A DNA stretch of 64,000 bases from Gigaspora rosea (lineage: Eukaryota > Glomeromycota > Glomeromycetes > Diversisporales > Gigasporaceae): positions 247,765-311,764 of the forward strand of contig QKWP01000034.1 in NCBI GenBank assembly GCA_003550325.1, written 5' to 3'. The notes beneath the pieces were generated by a model. That model saw nothing but the letters and a program-made list of their open reading frames with translations, was not told where the DNA came from and did not search any database. Shown here piece after piece: positions 34,545 to 47,200 of the stretch. The translations under genes and the position numbers were made by a program. Position 1 is the stretch's first letter. The number at the start of each line of letters is the position of its first letter.

Positions 34545-34766
34545 TAGTTTAGGCTTTCTTAGTATATTTGAAAAAATCATCAAATTGACTTTTGAATAAT
34601 AATACAATACTATTATCTCTACTATTTATTACCATATATTTCCAAAAATAAACTACCTTTTTTGGGGCAAAAATTATATGAAAAAATGTAGAGTAGCTTA
34701 TTTTTGAATTGTTAAATTTTTTAAAAATTAAAAAACATACAATGCAGGATAGTATAAGATATCCAA

Positions 34767-34945
34767 TGTGCCAAATTTGATCAAAATACTATAATGCATC
34801 TACTTTTATATAAAAATATATGCCAAATTCAATAAAGATACTATAAAGCATCCAAATTTATATATAAAACAGACACCAAATTTAATAAAAACACTATAAA
34901 GTATTTATTTTTTACTAGATACACCAAATTTAAAATAATTAGTTT
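34767..34945. repeat. ~62-bp tandem repeat, about 3 copies
   Basis: Units begin GCCAAATTTGATCAAAATAC, GCCAAATTCAATAAAGATAC and ACCAAATTTAATAAAAACAC; diverged. Confidence 0.6.
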
Positions 34946-35299
34946 TTATTAGTTTATACATGTAAATTAGTGCCAAATTTTTGGTTTATATATAAAATAG
35001 ACAAAGTTTAAACTATTATAATACTGTTAAAAATAAAAATAAAAATAAATCTTCTTTTAAAAATATAGTTTAGATTTCAAACTATTAATTTAAAAAAGGG
35101 TTTTTTGATTTAATAAATTTTTGTAAAGTTTTAATATTTTTAAACCAACTAATAAACATAAATATCTTTTGCTATTTTGTACTATACTAATAAAGAGTTG
35201 TCCAAATGATTTAAAATTTTTATTTTAAATGTATTTTGATATTTTAAATAAGTTTACTTAATGGCACTTTTAAGGTTTATTTAATAAAATTTAGACATA

Positions 35300-35642
35300 C
35301 AGTGCGGGACACCATAAACCAATACCTTTTTATATGTATTTTACAAAAATTGATATAACTTAAAAATAAAAAATTTTTTCAAAAAATTTTTTAACCAAAT
35401 TGTAGCTTTAAGGCTAAGCTACAATTTGGTTAAAAAAGATTTTTATTTATTTTAATTTTAAAAGGTTATATCAATTTAAAGTTTACTATGAAATTGAAAA
35501 TTTGGCGTTTAATATATAAAAAAAAGAAACTCATATGTAATTTTTGACCAATCACAATCGATTACATTATTCTAGCCAATCAGAATTGAGTATTTATTTC
35601 AAAATTTGGCGCGGGGGTGTTGGTTTATACTGTCCCGCACTG
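35300..35642. mobile_element. TA-flanked MITE, CAGTGCGGGACA ends
   Basis: CAGTGCGGGACACCATAAAC at the left and the inverse of CAGTGCGGGACAGTATAAAC at the right; TA at 35298-35299 and 35643-35644. The surrounding element reads through once it is removed. Central hairpin TAGCTTTAAGGCTAAGCTA. 343 bp, mariner/pogo-type ends. Confidence 0.8.
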
Positions 35643-35988
35643 TATATATGTAGCAACTGCTAATGAATTTTTAAAATTTTTGAAAAAAAATTAGGATAGA
35701 AAGTAGCTTATTTTTGAGAATATATGGTATGTGCTATTCAATTACTAATGTCTAATAGAAAGTAATCCAATAAAAAGTATATACAAGATACAGATTTTTG
35801 ACCCTAAATTGTTAAAATATTAATAAAATAAATTTAAAATTATATTACTAATTATATTATATATATACTTTATTTGGATATCATATATTTATCATTAACA
35901 TTATTTATTCCTTGCTTTTCTTTTTTATGATAATAAAATAAAACAAACTGTATCTTATAATGGAAATCGAGAGTATGCAATCATATAT

Positions 35989-36190
35989 AGTTGCTTTTCT
36001 TTAATCTAACCCCCTTTAATTTGAACCTATTAAATTCTTTCTAATTAAACAAAATCTTTTAAAATATTTGTAAATTTTATTATAAAGTTCAGATTAGCTA
36101 TATTTAACTTTTTTAAAAACCAAACTTTTACAAATTTTTACATAGTAAAAATTAACAGTCTTAGCAGTTTGGACTAAATAAAGTTGATTG
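35989..36190. mobile_element. Decayed relative of the 12563 MITE
   Basis: Aligns with 12563-12766 (TTGTAAATTTTATTATAAAG, TAGCAGTTTGGACTAAAT) but both CAGT ends are mutated. Confidence 0.55.
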
Positions 36191-36220
36191 TATAATAGAT
36201 TACAGTTTTCCCAATATTTG

Positions 36221-36460
36221 GGGGCGTCAATAGAAACCAGGCAAATTGTTTCTAAGTAAATTTTTTTTAAACTTTAGATTAAATTATCTTAGCAACTATT
36301 AAACCAATCTTGATAAAATTTTTTTTATTTTAATTCTATGTAGTTATAGAATTAAAATAAAAAATTTTATCAAAATTGGTTTAATAGTTGTTAAGATATT
36401 TTAATTTAAAGTTTAAAAAAAATTACTAAAAATAATTTGTTTGGTTTCTATTGACGCCCT
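36221..36460. mobile_element. Foldback MITE, GGGGCGTCAATAGAAACC ends
   Basis: GGGGCGTCAATAGAAACC and the inverse GGTTTCTATTGACGCCCT; almost the whole 240 bp is one hairpin (TTAAACCAATCTTGATAAAA arm). It shares the GTCAATAGAAA end with the 69-bp insert at 11346-11414. Confidence 0.75.
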
Positions 36461-36522
36461 CTCCCTCATTTATTGAATTTTTTTTATCATAGATCAGTAA
36501 AAGAAATAACAAAAATCAGATA

Positions 36523-36740
36523 CCGTATCCTATCATGAATAAGCACCCTCTTTTTTAAAATTTTAAATTCAACGTTCTTGATAACTATTTAATTAAACTT
36601 AATAAAAATTTATTTATTTAAATTTTATAAATTTATAAAATTTAAATAAATAAATTTTTATAAATTTAATTAAATAAATTGATAAGATTGTTGAGTTTAA
36701 AATTTCAAAAAAGAGGGTGCTTATTCATGATAGGATACGG
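36523..36740. mobile_element. Near-perfect hairpin MITE, CCGTATCCTATCATGAATAA ends
   Basis: Both arms are almost identical over ~100 bp, with TA at 36521-36522 and 36741-36742. CCGTAT and ATAAGC at fixed distance recall the CCGTATATTCCC family, so it may be moved by the same enzyme. Confidence 0.75.
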
Positions 36741-36744
36741 TAAT

Positions 36745-36873
36745 TTTTTAGAAGAAAAGAGGGTAAAAAAAGGTAAAATTATATATAAAGAATCTGACTT
36801 TATATATTAATAAAAGGGAGGAAAGTAGATTTTGATAAAAAATAATCAAATGATTAATAATATGACCCTAAGT
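36745..36873 (+). mobile_element. Decayed PIF/Harbinger-like MITE
   Basis: Same internal order as 626-769 (GGTAAAATTATATATAAAGA, CTGACTTTATATATTAAT, TGATAAAAAATAATCA) with decayed ends. Confidence 0.5.
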
Positions 36874-36988
36874 ATTGTGAACCAAGTCATTCAAATGGAA
36901 TCTTATTTTAAAAGATAAGTACAAATACTTAAAATAGAAGTAAGCATATTGTTAATAGTTAGAAGAAAGTAGCAGATGTTTTAAAGTA

Positions 36989-37149
36989 CAGTCGGCCCTC
37001 TCAGAACCGGTATGTATGGTGGACGGGTTTAGTATCAGAAATGGCAGGTTATCAGTTATTACTTATGAACAGGTATCTGGTGGATTGATTTTTAACCGAT
37101 TTTGGCAGGTTATCAGTTTTGACAGGATTGGTTCTGAGAGGGCCAACTG
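36989..37149. mobile_element. TA-flanked MITE, CAGTCGGCCCTCTCAGAACC ends
   Basis: 161 bp; CAGTCGGCCCTCTCAGAACC and the inverse of CAGTTGGCCCTCTCAGAACC; TA at 36987-36988 and 37150-37151. CAG(T/C)TGGCCCTC-like ends are typical of pogo/Tigger elements. Two internal GGCAGGTTATCAGTT copies. Confidence 0.8.
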
Positions 37150-37462
37150 TACCTGATTTTTTATTAAAATATAATATATAAATAGAATAAATTAAATTAC
37201 TAGACTATATAAAATTAATGTAAAATTTATCTTTTATTTATTGTTTTTAAATAACTAGGAACTGGAAACCGGTGTGAGTCTGGAGCGTTAAAATTTATAA
37301 TTTATATTATAAAATTAAAAATAAAAATATAAATAATATGTAGTAATTTTTAAAATTAGATTTTTAAAGTTCTTTGCAAATATTTTGCCAAATATAATAT
37401 AATAATTTTTAAAATTATAACTATTTACTTGGTAAAAAAACAAAAAAAACAATAAACAAAAA

Positions 37463-38260
37463 ATGATAAATAAAGTAAAAAAAGCAAGTTTTTTTTATTC
37501 ACTTTTTTTTATTTGTTTTATTTTTTTTATTTTTTATTTTTTTTATATTTTTATAATGTATATATATTTTTATTTATTTTTTTATTTTATTTTATTTTTT
37601 TTTATTTTTTTATTTTATTATTTTTTTATAACGAATTTATTTTTTTATTTTATTTTTTTTATAATGAATTTATTTTTTTTATTTTATAATAAATTATTTT
37701 TTTATTTTTTTTATAACGAATTTATTTATTTTTTTATTTATTTTTTATTTTTTTTATTTTTATTTTTTTCTTTTATTTTTTTTTTATTTTTTTTATAACG
37801 AATTTACTTTTTTTATTTTTTTTATAAACGAATTTATTTTTTTTTATTTTTATTTTTTTTTTATTTTTTTATTTTTTTATTTTATTTTTTCTTTATTTTT
37901 TTTTATAACGAATTTACTTTTTTTATTTTTTTTNNNNNNNNNNNNNNNNNNNNNNNNNNNNNNNNNNNNNNNNNNNNNNNNNNNNNNNNNNNNNNNNNNN
38001 NNNNNNNNNNNNNNNNNNNNNNNNNNNNNNNNNNNNNNNNNNNNNNNNNNNNNNNNNNNNNNNNNNNNNNNNNNNNNNNNNNNNNNNNNNNNNNNNNNNN
38101 NNNNNNNNNNNNNNNNNNNNNNNNNNNNNNNNNNNNNNNNNNNNNNNNNNNNNNNNNNNNNNNNNNNNNNNNNNNNNNNNNNNNNNNNNNNNNNNNNNNN
38201 TTTTTTTATTTTAAATATTTTTATTTTTTTAATTTAAATTTTTTTCGACTTTTTTTAGGT
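37463..38260. repeat. T-rich low-complexity tract with assembly gap
   Basis: Almost pure T with scattered A. A degenerate minisatellite with TTTATAACGAATTTA as the recurring non-T island runs to the gap. The 111-codon Phe/Leu/Ile frame here is a product of the composition, not a gene. Confidence 0.75.
37934..38200. other. Assembly gap (267 N)
   Basis: Run of N inside the T-rich tract, probably where reads could not be resolved. True length unknown. Confidence 0.95.
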
Positions 38261-38284
38261 GATAATCCAGTTACACAAGATCAT

Positions 38285-38550
38285 GATCTAAATAGATCGT
38301 TAAGAACTTAACGATCTATTTTAGTAGTACCATATTTAAAGATAAGTAATTTTTTTATTTTTTTTCTTGTTTTTTTTTGTTACTATAGCTTTGTTACAAC
38401 TTATACTAATACATTTTTTGTTCTTTTATAGTGTTTTTGTGGGTTTTTGCGATTCTTTAGCATTCTTGGTGATTTGGCGACGGTTCATAGTAATTCGACG
38501 TCATTCTTGCAGTATTTTTGCGATGAAGTGATGCGGTAATTTGACGGCAA
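38285..38550 (+). promoter_or_regulatory. Hairpin/T-tract/TCG-rich leader module
   Basis: AATAGATCGTTAAG (38291) with its exact inverse forms a 14-bp stem. It is followed by T-rich DNA and then GCGACGG/TTCGACG-rich sequence ending near GACGGCAACCAG. Same architecture as 18360, 53225 and 58895 though the sequences differ. Function inferred. Confidence 0.3.
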
Positions 38551-39006
38551 CCAGGTTTTGTTTTTTTTTTTTAAAAAAAAAAAATTATTTAGAGGGAATG
38601 TAAAAATTATTAATTACATTGTTAAAATATATAGAGTATTAAAAATAAAGTGGTTATTTTTAGACTATATGTTATATAATAGGCTTCTTCTCGATATCAG
38701 TGCAAATTTGTTGTTTTGTTCAATAACAAGCAAGTTTGTTAAATCGATAATTGCTTCCCTATATCGTCCTGTTAGATAATAGGCTTCTCCTCGATATCTT
38801 AGTGCAATTTTCTTTGGAAGTAGTTTTGTTAGATCAATAATATCTTCCTATGTTAAAATTAAATTTTACTCAAAATTTAAGAGCCGGATCTTGTTTGATT
38901 TTCAGTGAATTGTCTAAATCTTCAAGTGTATACATATTCTCCGCATTATTGTATATATTAAATCATCGTTCCATATTTTTTTCGATACAGATTTTAATAT
39001 CATTTT

Positions 39007-39300
39007 ATGCTTAAATGCCTAACATTTAATTCAGATAATTACGTTATCTGTTATAAAAAAAAAAAGCAGAATATTATAAAAATCTTCGAAAAGATTAAAA
39101 AAAATCTTTCAAAAAAATTAAAAAAAAAACCGTATCCACTTACCATTTCATATCGACAACGTCAAATTAAACAAATAAATAATCTTTTAAAGACAATTAC
39201 GAATGAATACTCAACTAGCACGAATAAGGCTATTACTAACGTCTGGATAAAGAAATTGCCGAAATTGTTGGAATTAATACAAGATATAGAACCGGATTGA
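39007..39300 (+). CDS. Small Lys-rich open frame, unknown
   Basis: ATG at 39007, TGA at 39298, 97 codons. Strongly basic, with runs of Lys in residues 16-45 and a Thr/Asn/Ile-rich, more balanced C-terminal half ending in an acidic tail. No domain recognised. It follows a leader-like module by 450 bp, so it could be a fragment of a transposon gene. Part of the Lys run may be an A-rich artefact. Confidence 0.3.
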   Translation: MLKCLTFNSDNYVICYKKKKQNIIKIFEKIKKNLSKKLKKKPYPLTISYRQRQIKQINNLLKTITNEYSTSTNKAITNVWIKKLPKLLELIQDIEPD

Positions 39301-40070
39301 TATCTTACTATACGTGAAAGAACAATTAAATCTACCGATCTGTTTCAAGTTCTTTTCAATCTATTCGGCAATGGCAGAAACCTGGTCGGGTGTCTTGTTT
39401 AACCTGAAAATAAATACTACTTTTTTTTTAAAAAAAAAAAACAACATAAATTTACCATTTCCAGATTATTTCCTTACCATTACCACAGCCTGGCCGTCGA
39501 ATCACGTCGAATCGCCACAAAGAATGCTGCTGTGCCGTCAAGTCACCATAAAAATATAAATGTTTTAATAAGGTAGGTGCCTTTGCTATTCTTGCCTAGT
39601 TTTTTTAAAAAGTTATTCAAGTTAGATCTTTTTAGTTTGAGCTTTATATGCACTATACATATGAATATAAGTTTGCTTTTTGACAATAACAAAAAGTTAT
39701 TCATGTTTAATAAAATACATAAAAACTTTCGACATTATTATTCGAAAGAAAAACTTATTTGAATTTTGAGGGTATTTTTTTCTGTGTATTCTTTTTCATG
39801 TGTATCGTGATCCTAAAAAAATTCAGTTGATAATTACAAATTACAATACATATAAATTAGTTACCCGGGTAATTGATTCGAACCAGCCCATGACACAAAC
39901 GCATAAAATCTGTGTTGTTGTTACACTAAATGTGCAAATATAGGCATGCGGCATTACATTCGGAAAATGCAACAATTACGTTTTTGATATTTTTAATCAA
40001 AATGCATCAAAACGTAATTTCAGTCATCAAAGGGTATAAAAGTATGAGTCTGTCGCTACGCTCCAGACAA
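39301..40070. other. Debris, no gene supported
   Basis: Less AT-rich in places (39360-39560) but only short frames without ATG. A weak tRNA-like B box (GGTTCGAATC) is present on the minus strand near 39880. The tail holds a hairpin around AACGTAATT/AATTACGTT (39970-40022). Confidence 0.4.
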
Positions 40071-40078
40071 TTAGTATG

Positions 40079-40708
40079 GTCCAGTGCATAAAGATTTGTA
40101 TCTCAAAAAGTTTTATAATTTTAACTCTTAGTATAAGTTTTTATATTTTTGATTAATTATTAAAAATTTTTTAATATCAAATAAAATAGGTTTTAATCTA
40201 ACTTATTATATTATTTTTATTGTTTTAAAATTGGTTTATTTTAGTAATTTTGCATGTACAATTTGCTGTATTCAAGAAAAAAAGAAAAAATTTTTTTTAA
40301 AAAAAAGATATTTTAAATATTTTCGCAACCAATATGCAGTTCTATGAGCTTGTACTACGCAAGTGCATTAATATGCATATGATAAAGATATGGTTAAAAT
40401 TTGGGCAAAATTGAATCACTAGTTGTGAAGAAATTAAGCTTTAAAGTGAAGTAATTTGATTTTTTTTACTATATACGCGTATATATAAATTACTATAAAT
40501 TACTATAGTAAATTATATAGTAAATATTGTTAAAAAAAGTTACTATTAATAAATTTTTTTATTTTATTAATAAAATAATCAAAATAATTTTATTTTTATT
40601 AATCCGGTAACCTAATAAGTATATTAAATTAAAAAAAATCAAAAATTAATTTGTACAAAAAATATTTGAATCAGAGCTATTTGAGGTACAAATCTTTATG
40701 CACCAGAC
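40079..40708. mobile_element. TIR element, CAGTGCATAAAGATTTGTA ends
   Basis: CAGTGCATAAAGATTTGTA near the left and the inverse TACAAATCTTTATGCACCAG at the right, about 630 bp, non-coding. Target duplication unclear. It abuts the MITE at 40720. Confidence 0.6.
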
Positions 40709-40719
40709 TATATAGTAAT

Positions 40720-40957
40720 ATGGGGTCTTTGCCTTGAAATAACCTTACGGAGCTATGTAGATCTTATGAATAAAAATTAAAATTCATAGTCATCCAATAC
40801 TCCAATTCAAATAATTTTTTTTTATTTCATAGAACTCACTAAGCTCTACAAAATAAAAAAAAGTTTATTTGAATTGGATTACTGGATAGCTAAAAATTTT
40901 AATTTCTCATAAAATCTATATAGTCCCATAAGGCCATTTTTAAGGCAAAGACCCCAT
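40720..40957. mobile_element. MITE, ATGGGGTCTTTGCC ends, 8-bp duplication ATAGTAAT
   Basis: ATGGGGTCTTTGCC and exact inverse; ATAGTAAT at 40712-40719 and 40958-40965. Arms pair over most of 238 bp (TCCAATTCAAATAA). Confidence 0.75.
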
Positions 40958-41261
40958 ATAGTAATATTTCAATGTTACAACTTTAAGGTGCAGTAACAAA
41001 TAAGCCAATCAGAGCTACTGCTATGTAGTGACTAATTGGTAGTGCAGGCTACTACATTAGTAATTAATAAGCTTATGATTTTAGTTATATATAATAAAAT
41101 ACAACAATCATTAATATCACTTATGTGTTTATAGTTAAAATGGAATGTGCTAACAGACCCTCCAAAGTCTAAAGGTTATACGATTTTTGAAAATTTAATC
41201 ATATACAGATATTTTTTGAAATTTATTAGTAAAAGTATCTAATATTATTTGAAAATATGTT

Positions 41262-41660
41262 TTTTTAAAAAATTAACTACTTAATTAAATATTTTTTAAT
41301 AATATTTTAACTTAAGGGCTACTTGTTTTAAAATACTCATAGCTTTATATAGCTTTTTAAATTTTATACATTTTTTTTTCAATTCGCATTTGCTAGTTTA
41401 ACCTAGTTTTTGGCACGTTTACTAGTAATTTTACAAAATATTTTGATTATAAAAATTTTTTTACTAAATAAATTTATTTAAACTATTGATAAAATTATAA
41501 ATATAAGTTTGTTAGTTTTAATTATAAAATATTTTTTAAGATTAGATTAATATATAAGAAATAATCTAAAGTTGAAATTTTTGCTAGTAAATACTATATC
41601 ACTAATATATCCAATTTATATATAACAATTAAATGTAATTTTTTTAAAATTTAAAGTAAT
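41262..41660 (+). repeat. Dispersed ~410-bp repeat, copy 2
   Basis: Matches 16935-17345 throughout with scattered substitutions; no frame, ends undefined. Confidence 0.6.
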
Positions 41661-41699
41661 ATAATTTAAGATAATTGTTGTATAGTTCGTAATGTGTTC

Positions 41700-41890
41700 A
41701 CTGTTGGCAATGTTGTCACCGGACATAGTCTGAGCTATATTGGGCGGACTCGGACAATTTCAGATATTGTCTGATGTCTGTGTCCAAATTATGTCTGAGT
41801 AAATGGATTGTTACCGGACATTGTCCGTGCAATATTTGTCAGACACGGACATATTCGGACATGGACATTGTCCGATGTCCAAGTTTGTAA
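41700..41890. mobile_element. hAT-type terminus relic with CGGACA words
   Basis: CACTGTTGGCAATGTTGTCA resembles hAT ends and is followed by many CGGACA/TGTCCG words (about 41730-41885). No opposite end found, so it is a solo terminus. Confidence 0.45.
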
Positions 41891-44236
41891 TTAAAAAAAT
41901 TTAAATATTATTACCGTAGGACCCCGAATAATACATATAAAGGTTATATTTAAATTTTGGTTAAAAACAATCCCTTTTTATGAAAATGTTATATTTAAAA
42001 ACCGGTTATTGCTCAAAAGGTTATATTTGAAACCAGATGATAGCTTTAATTGCTATATTACCAAAAATGGATAAAAATATTAAAGTTGTGTAAGGTTACG
42101 TTTAAAAATTGGGTAAAAAAAATAGATATTAGGAGTAATATCTGTCTACACGTAAATCAGGTTTTAAACAATTTTAAAACAGTTTAAGCAATATCTACAA
42201 AAATAATTGCATATAAATCAAGTTTTTAAATTACTTTTAAAATGGTTAAATATACAAGAAATCGACTATCAAAAAACCAAATGGTAGTGCATATATCTGA
42301 TTGTGGTTTAAATGTAACTTGCAAGTGTGAAAAGATAATCAAACTTAAATGAGCTTATGACGAGTCTTATTTTGAAAGTCATGTTAATGGTGATGGTTGC
42401 AAATTTAAAAATGGGGTTGTTTCAATTTTAAACTTTTTTTCACCAAGTTCAAAAGAAGATAATCAATCTATAACATGATATCCATGTACTGGATTAGACA
42501 ATTCAATTTATAAAGCTTATATTAATAGAGTATTTACTCATACTACTCACGGTGGTGCACCAAGAAGGGATATTGTTGCCCGAGAGCTTTTTCTGAAAAA
42601 ATTTCCTTCAGATAAGACAGTAAAATATAAAAAACTTACTGAAGAAGAATTGCAATTATTAGATAATGAAATGATTCAGCAATATAAATGGAGAATTGAA
42701 GGTTTAGTTGTACGATCTGTTTCATGTAAACAATATACTACTTGTTCTTCTAAATTGTGCGATCATTGTAAAGAAGTTCAAAACGATCAGGTTTTTAAAG
42801 CATGTATAATATAATATATATAATTATATAAATAAAAATTAATTTATAATATATATCATTATAAATAGAATGCCGTGTCAAAACAAGACAAGCCAAATTC
42901 TAAAAAAAAGTTTATGCCAAAAATTCAACTTTGAAGTAATCCAATTGCTAAATTTCTTTATAATCAAGATGTTAGTGATCTTTTATATTTAGCAAACAAT
43001 AATGATAGCAGGACAAATAATGAAAACTCTTTTTGGACAAAGTTTGCAGAAATGGGTAGAAATGGAAGCTTTAAAAATAAAAAAGTATTCGAAGGCTTAT
43101 GTCATATAATGGTTCAAATTGCAGATTGTAAACAACATCAAAAAGGGCTTCAAAATTTTAAATATTCAGATCAATTTTCTGATTTTGTGGTTATACTTGC
43201 AAGTCTTAGTCCACAAGCATATAATATTTTTCGGCAAAATTTAGCTGGACATACTATTCAAAATATTAGATATGAGCATACTGTATGAGTAAAACCAAGG
43301 AAAAATGAGTACTAATCATAACTTATCTTTCCTTGATATCACTTGCATAATTTTATTAGTTTTTATTTTAACTAAATTTATATTTTTTTAAGATTACATC
43401 ATACATCCTCACCTTATGTGCTTCATGACCCTGAGTTATGTTTTGAAAATGTAGCACAAGTCAAAAGACTTGCAGATACAATTAAATATAGTGGCCCAAT
43501 TATTGTATTGTCGGATGATACTAATATTAAAGAAAGACTTAGATTTTCTTCACTTCTTGGTTGCGTCGTTGGCTCAACACTTTCAACAGAATTAATTAGA
43601 GTTTCTATACATGAAGATATATATCAGATTGTAAACATGATTAAATCTCATAATGCAATTGCTTCTCAAGTCCGTGTTTATTTACTACAGGTAAATATTA
43701 CTGTATCTGGTATATTTATTATAGAATTTCTAATGTAAATACTGTAAATATTCTATGTATTTATTTTAGATTCCCATTCCAAAATTTCTACCTTGCGTTA
43801 TTGCGATGATTGCAAATAAGGAAAAAGAAACAGCAACAAGTATTTTTGAATTACATAAAAAATTACTTGATATTGCAGCACACCTTCAACTTAAAATTCT
43901 TGGATTTGGTGCTGATGGAGCCTCAGCAGAATTCAACACATTATGAAGATAGAAACGTCAGAAAGATTAGTTTTCGAAGATAAACTTTATGGTACAGTAT
44001 ATTAAATATATATATATATATATATATTTTATAAGTGAGGTCTGTCCTCGTTTCCTTTATTAATATTAAAGTAGATATTACAGGATTTCCATAATATGAT
44101 ACATTAATTTTCGGAAAGGGGGAGGTTAAAGCTAATTTACTTCTGACCTAGACTTAACTAAGGAAGGTCGCAGACCTAGCTAGGTTATGTATACTATAGT
44201 AGTAGGGGATGTGTTATGTGCTATGAAATTATGTGT

Positions 44237-47200
44237 TCACAATCTATATTTTAATTCTCTAGTCGAAGAAATATCATTATGTGGGATAGGTGGGGGAATA
44301 GGTATAAGTCTGTTAGAGGTAGGTATTTCAGTGTTCTTGGCTATAATCGCTCTGCTGGTCTTCCAAATCTTGTATAGGTTTTTAATTATTTTGTGATGGA
44401 GTTGGGGGGTAAGTGAAGCTTGCATTTTTAGATTCATTGAGGAGAAGTAGGTGTCAGTTGTGATCAGACCGATGGGTAATCGTTTATCATGTAAAAGGTG
44501 AAGGCATATAAAACTGTCCATGAAGGGTTGAGTGTTAATGTTAGTTATATTATGTTTAGCGCTGATCTTACGTATGGTTCCTTGGATTATCTTGGAAATG
44601 GGGAGGTCGTTATATGGACATGTGATCCAGTGGGTGCCGTCCTCCTACTCTAATTTGCAACGTGGATACCTGGGGTCTAGATGCTCAGACGGGGCCTGGT
44701 AGTGCAGATTTATGAGATTAGGTAGTTCGTTGGATAGTAGCTTGATTTTGAAGGCCTTTAGGATGGATTTTTTTGGATCAGTTTGTAAAGATAGAGGTTT
44801 ACCATCATAAGATAATAATGCGTATGTGTGAGTCCAGTTGATTTTAAATTGTGGGTCACTCCATTCTATAGTCCTGTTCTGTGAGTGCCATTGTGCAATG
44901 ACTGTGGCGTTGAAGAGGTGCCGCAGGAAATGTCTTGGATTGTGAGAGATATTGTGTGTAAGAAATTGTACCGAGTACGTATTGCCTATGTATTGGACTT
45001 CGAGTTCTGAGTGAGTTGGTTCTGGCAGGTCAGGTATGAAGAGTATTTCCTTGTATTTAATGGTTAGGTTGGTTTCTTTTGTGGAAATGATAGTTTTTAT
45101 TGCCAGTAGGATTGTTGTGTGGTTTATTGTGTGTATTTTTCTGTAGTAGTGAGCAAGTGTGGACAAAATAGTATTGAGTGTGTTTTTTAGGTATTTTGAG
45201 TTGGTTAAAATTTCAGTCTGTTGATGCCGTTTGATTATGGAGATTGCAGCTGCCATTGCTGTGAGTGCAGCTTTGAGCAGTGATGGCCAAGATTTATTAT
45301 AGATATGGAGAACTGTTCGTGGACTACTGATGCTAATTATAGCTGAAGAGGAAGGGGTGTTATTAATTAGAGAGGTAGTATTGACAATTTCTATTTTTAT
45401 AGGTTCTCAGTCTCTGTTGCCTATGGGTTGTTGTATGTACAGGTTCCATAGTTTTGAGTTAATGTTGGAGAATGCGTTTGTAAATTTTGAGGTAATTTGG
45501 TCGGATACTGAGAGCAATGTATGGTCGATGGGAGTTTTGGGGAGGTGATTTTGGTGTTTAATTGCCTGTTTTATACTGGGTATGTGAGCTCTAATTATCA
45601 GTGAGGAGTCGACCTGGGTTGGGATTATTTTTCTAATATCAGCTATGAAGAAACTTTTTGTAAACTTTTCTCTTGTGGGCTTTAGGTCGCAGCTGTAGCA
45701 TCTAGTAAGTTGCTTTGTTTGTTTATTGAATTTCCAGTGGCTCAGTCTGGCAGTATTTTCTGTTATACTGCTGATTTTTCCTATGAGACTGCTATATGTG
45801 ATAATCTATTGTTTTTTCGTATTGTTAATCTTGGGTGTTATGAAGAGATTTGGTGTTATAATATTGGTGTTAGGATGGGTACTTTCAGCTAGTAGGTCTT
45901 GAATTTGCTTGAACCAGGTAGGTTGTCTGCCCCTTGGAATTTTCTGAAGGTTGTGAGGTATAGTTTGCCAGTCGATAGTTTCGTCGCAATTGTAGTTCAG
46001 GAATTGTTCTATATATCCAATATCGTGCTAGTTTAGTCTGGTTCGAAGGTATGATCTATTAGGAGTATTGTTAATTATAATATTGATTGGGGTGCCTTGG
46101 GTATTCTGTGGGACTGGCCAGTGGTGATTCATTCTTGTTATTTGTATGTTGAGGGCATGTATAGTGAGAATAATTTGGGCAGTGGTGGTTTTGTTCTCTT
46201 TTGTTGGAAATACGGGTGGTTGTGAGAGGATGGATTGGTTTGTACATGTAGTGTTTTGTAATTGTTGTAACCGTATTTTAAGGGGAGAGGTTAGAAAGTC
46301 CGGGTGATTTAGTGCTTTGGTAAATAGGGAGATGTGTTGAAGGGATTGAATTTGTTTGGTTTGCTTCAGAGCATATATGCGGTGGTGAAAAAGAAAGGAG
46401 TTTGGGACTGATTTTGCTAATCCGGCTTTATGTTTTACAGACAGTGTATATTTGGTAGTGATCTTTTCACATAGTGATTGTGGTAGGTGAGTGTTTTGCA
46501 CCCGGTAAGCTAGCCTCATTAACACTACAGCATTGATGATATATATCATTTGTTTTTCAGTGATTTTTGCGTATTGCATTTTTTGTATGTCAGCCAAGGC
46601 TTCTCTGACAATAATTTTATGAATTGGGTGGTGTTTTGGTGTTCTAGAGAACCAGCACCCCAGGAATCTAAAGGCCTCAGTTTTTCTATATTGTAGATTA
46701 GTGTGTTCCGAAAGGATATATGTGCATTGTGATCAGAGAAATTTGTAGCTAGTATGGACTTTGTTAGGTTGACTTGGATGTTGGTCAGGTCATAGAAGAA
46801 GGTAGCAGTGTCGATAATTTTCTTTAAGGCTTCTTTTGTGTGCACTATCCAGGTGGTGTCGTCCATGTAAGCCAAGCAGGCTATGTTGGTACTAAGTGGG
46901 AGTGAGTTTGAGGGAGTTTTGGTATGTAATTCGTAGCCCTTGTTCTCTCTTGTGATTCTGTGGAGTAAAGGGTCATAGTATATGCGCCATAGTAGGGGAG
47001 TGATAGTCTCACCCTGGTCGACACCGTCTCCCACTTGGTAGGCATCTGTGAGTCCGTATTCTGTGATAACTCAGTTTTGTCTATTTAGAAATAGGTTTGT
47101 AATTAGGAGGGCGTAATGTTCAGGGCATTTGATTCTAAGGAGAGCCTTATGGAGCAGGGGAAGGTGCACTGAGTCGTGTGCTTTGGACATGTCCTGTGAC

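Larger units (their letters stand above)
34632..35728. mobile_element. CCGTAT-type MITE, copy 5, expanded by insertions
   Basis: Ends CCATATATTTCCAAAAATAA and the inverse ending ATATATGG, with TA at both borders. It is about 780 bp longer than copy 4 because of a ~62-bp tandem repeat region (34767-34945), further AT-rich DNA, and a nested TA-flanked element (35300-35642). Confidence 0.7.

Noticed and set aside
37463-37798. 111-codon Phe/Leu/Ile open frame
   Set aside because: Product of a T-rich low-complexity tract; no meaningful protein.
39858-39930. tRNA-like stretch on the minus strand (GGTTCGAATC B box, ACACA/TGTGT arm)
   Set aside because: The T stem does not pair, the anticodon loop is too long and no A box with GG is present. 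At most an old tRNA-derived fragment.
40079-40708. hAT element based on CAGTG-like end
   Set aside because: No 8-bp duplication could be aligned at the borders, so left as an unclassified TIR element.
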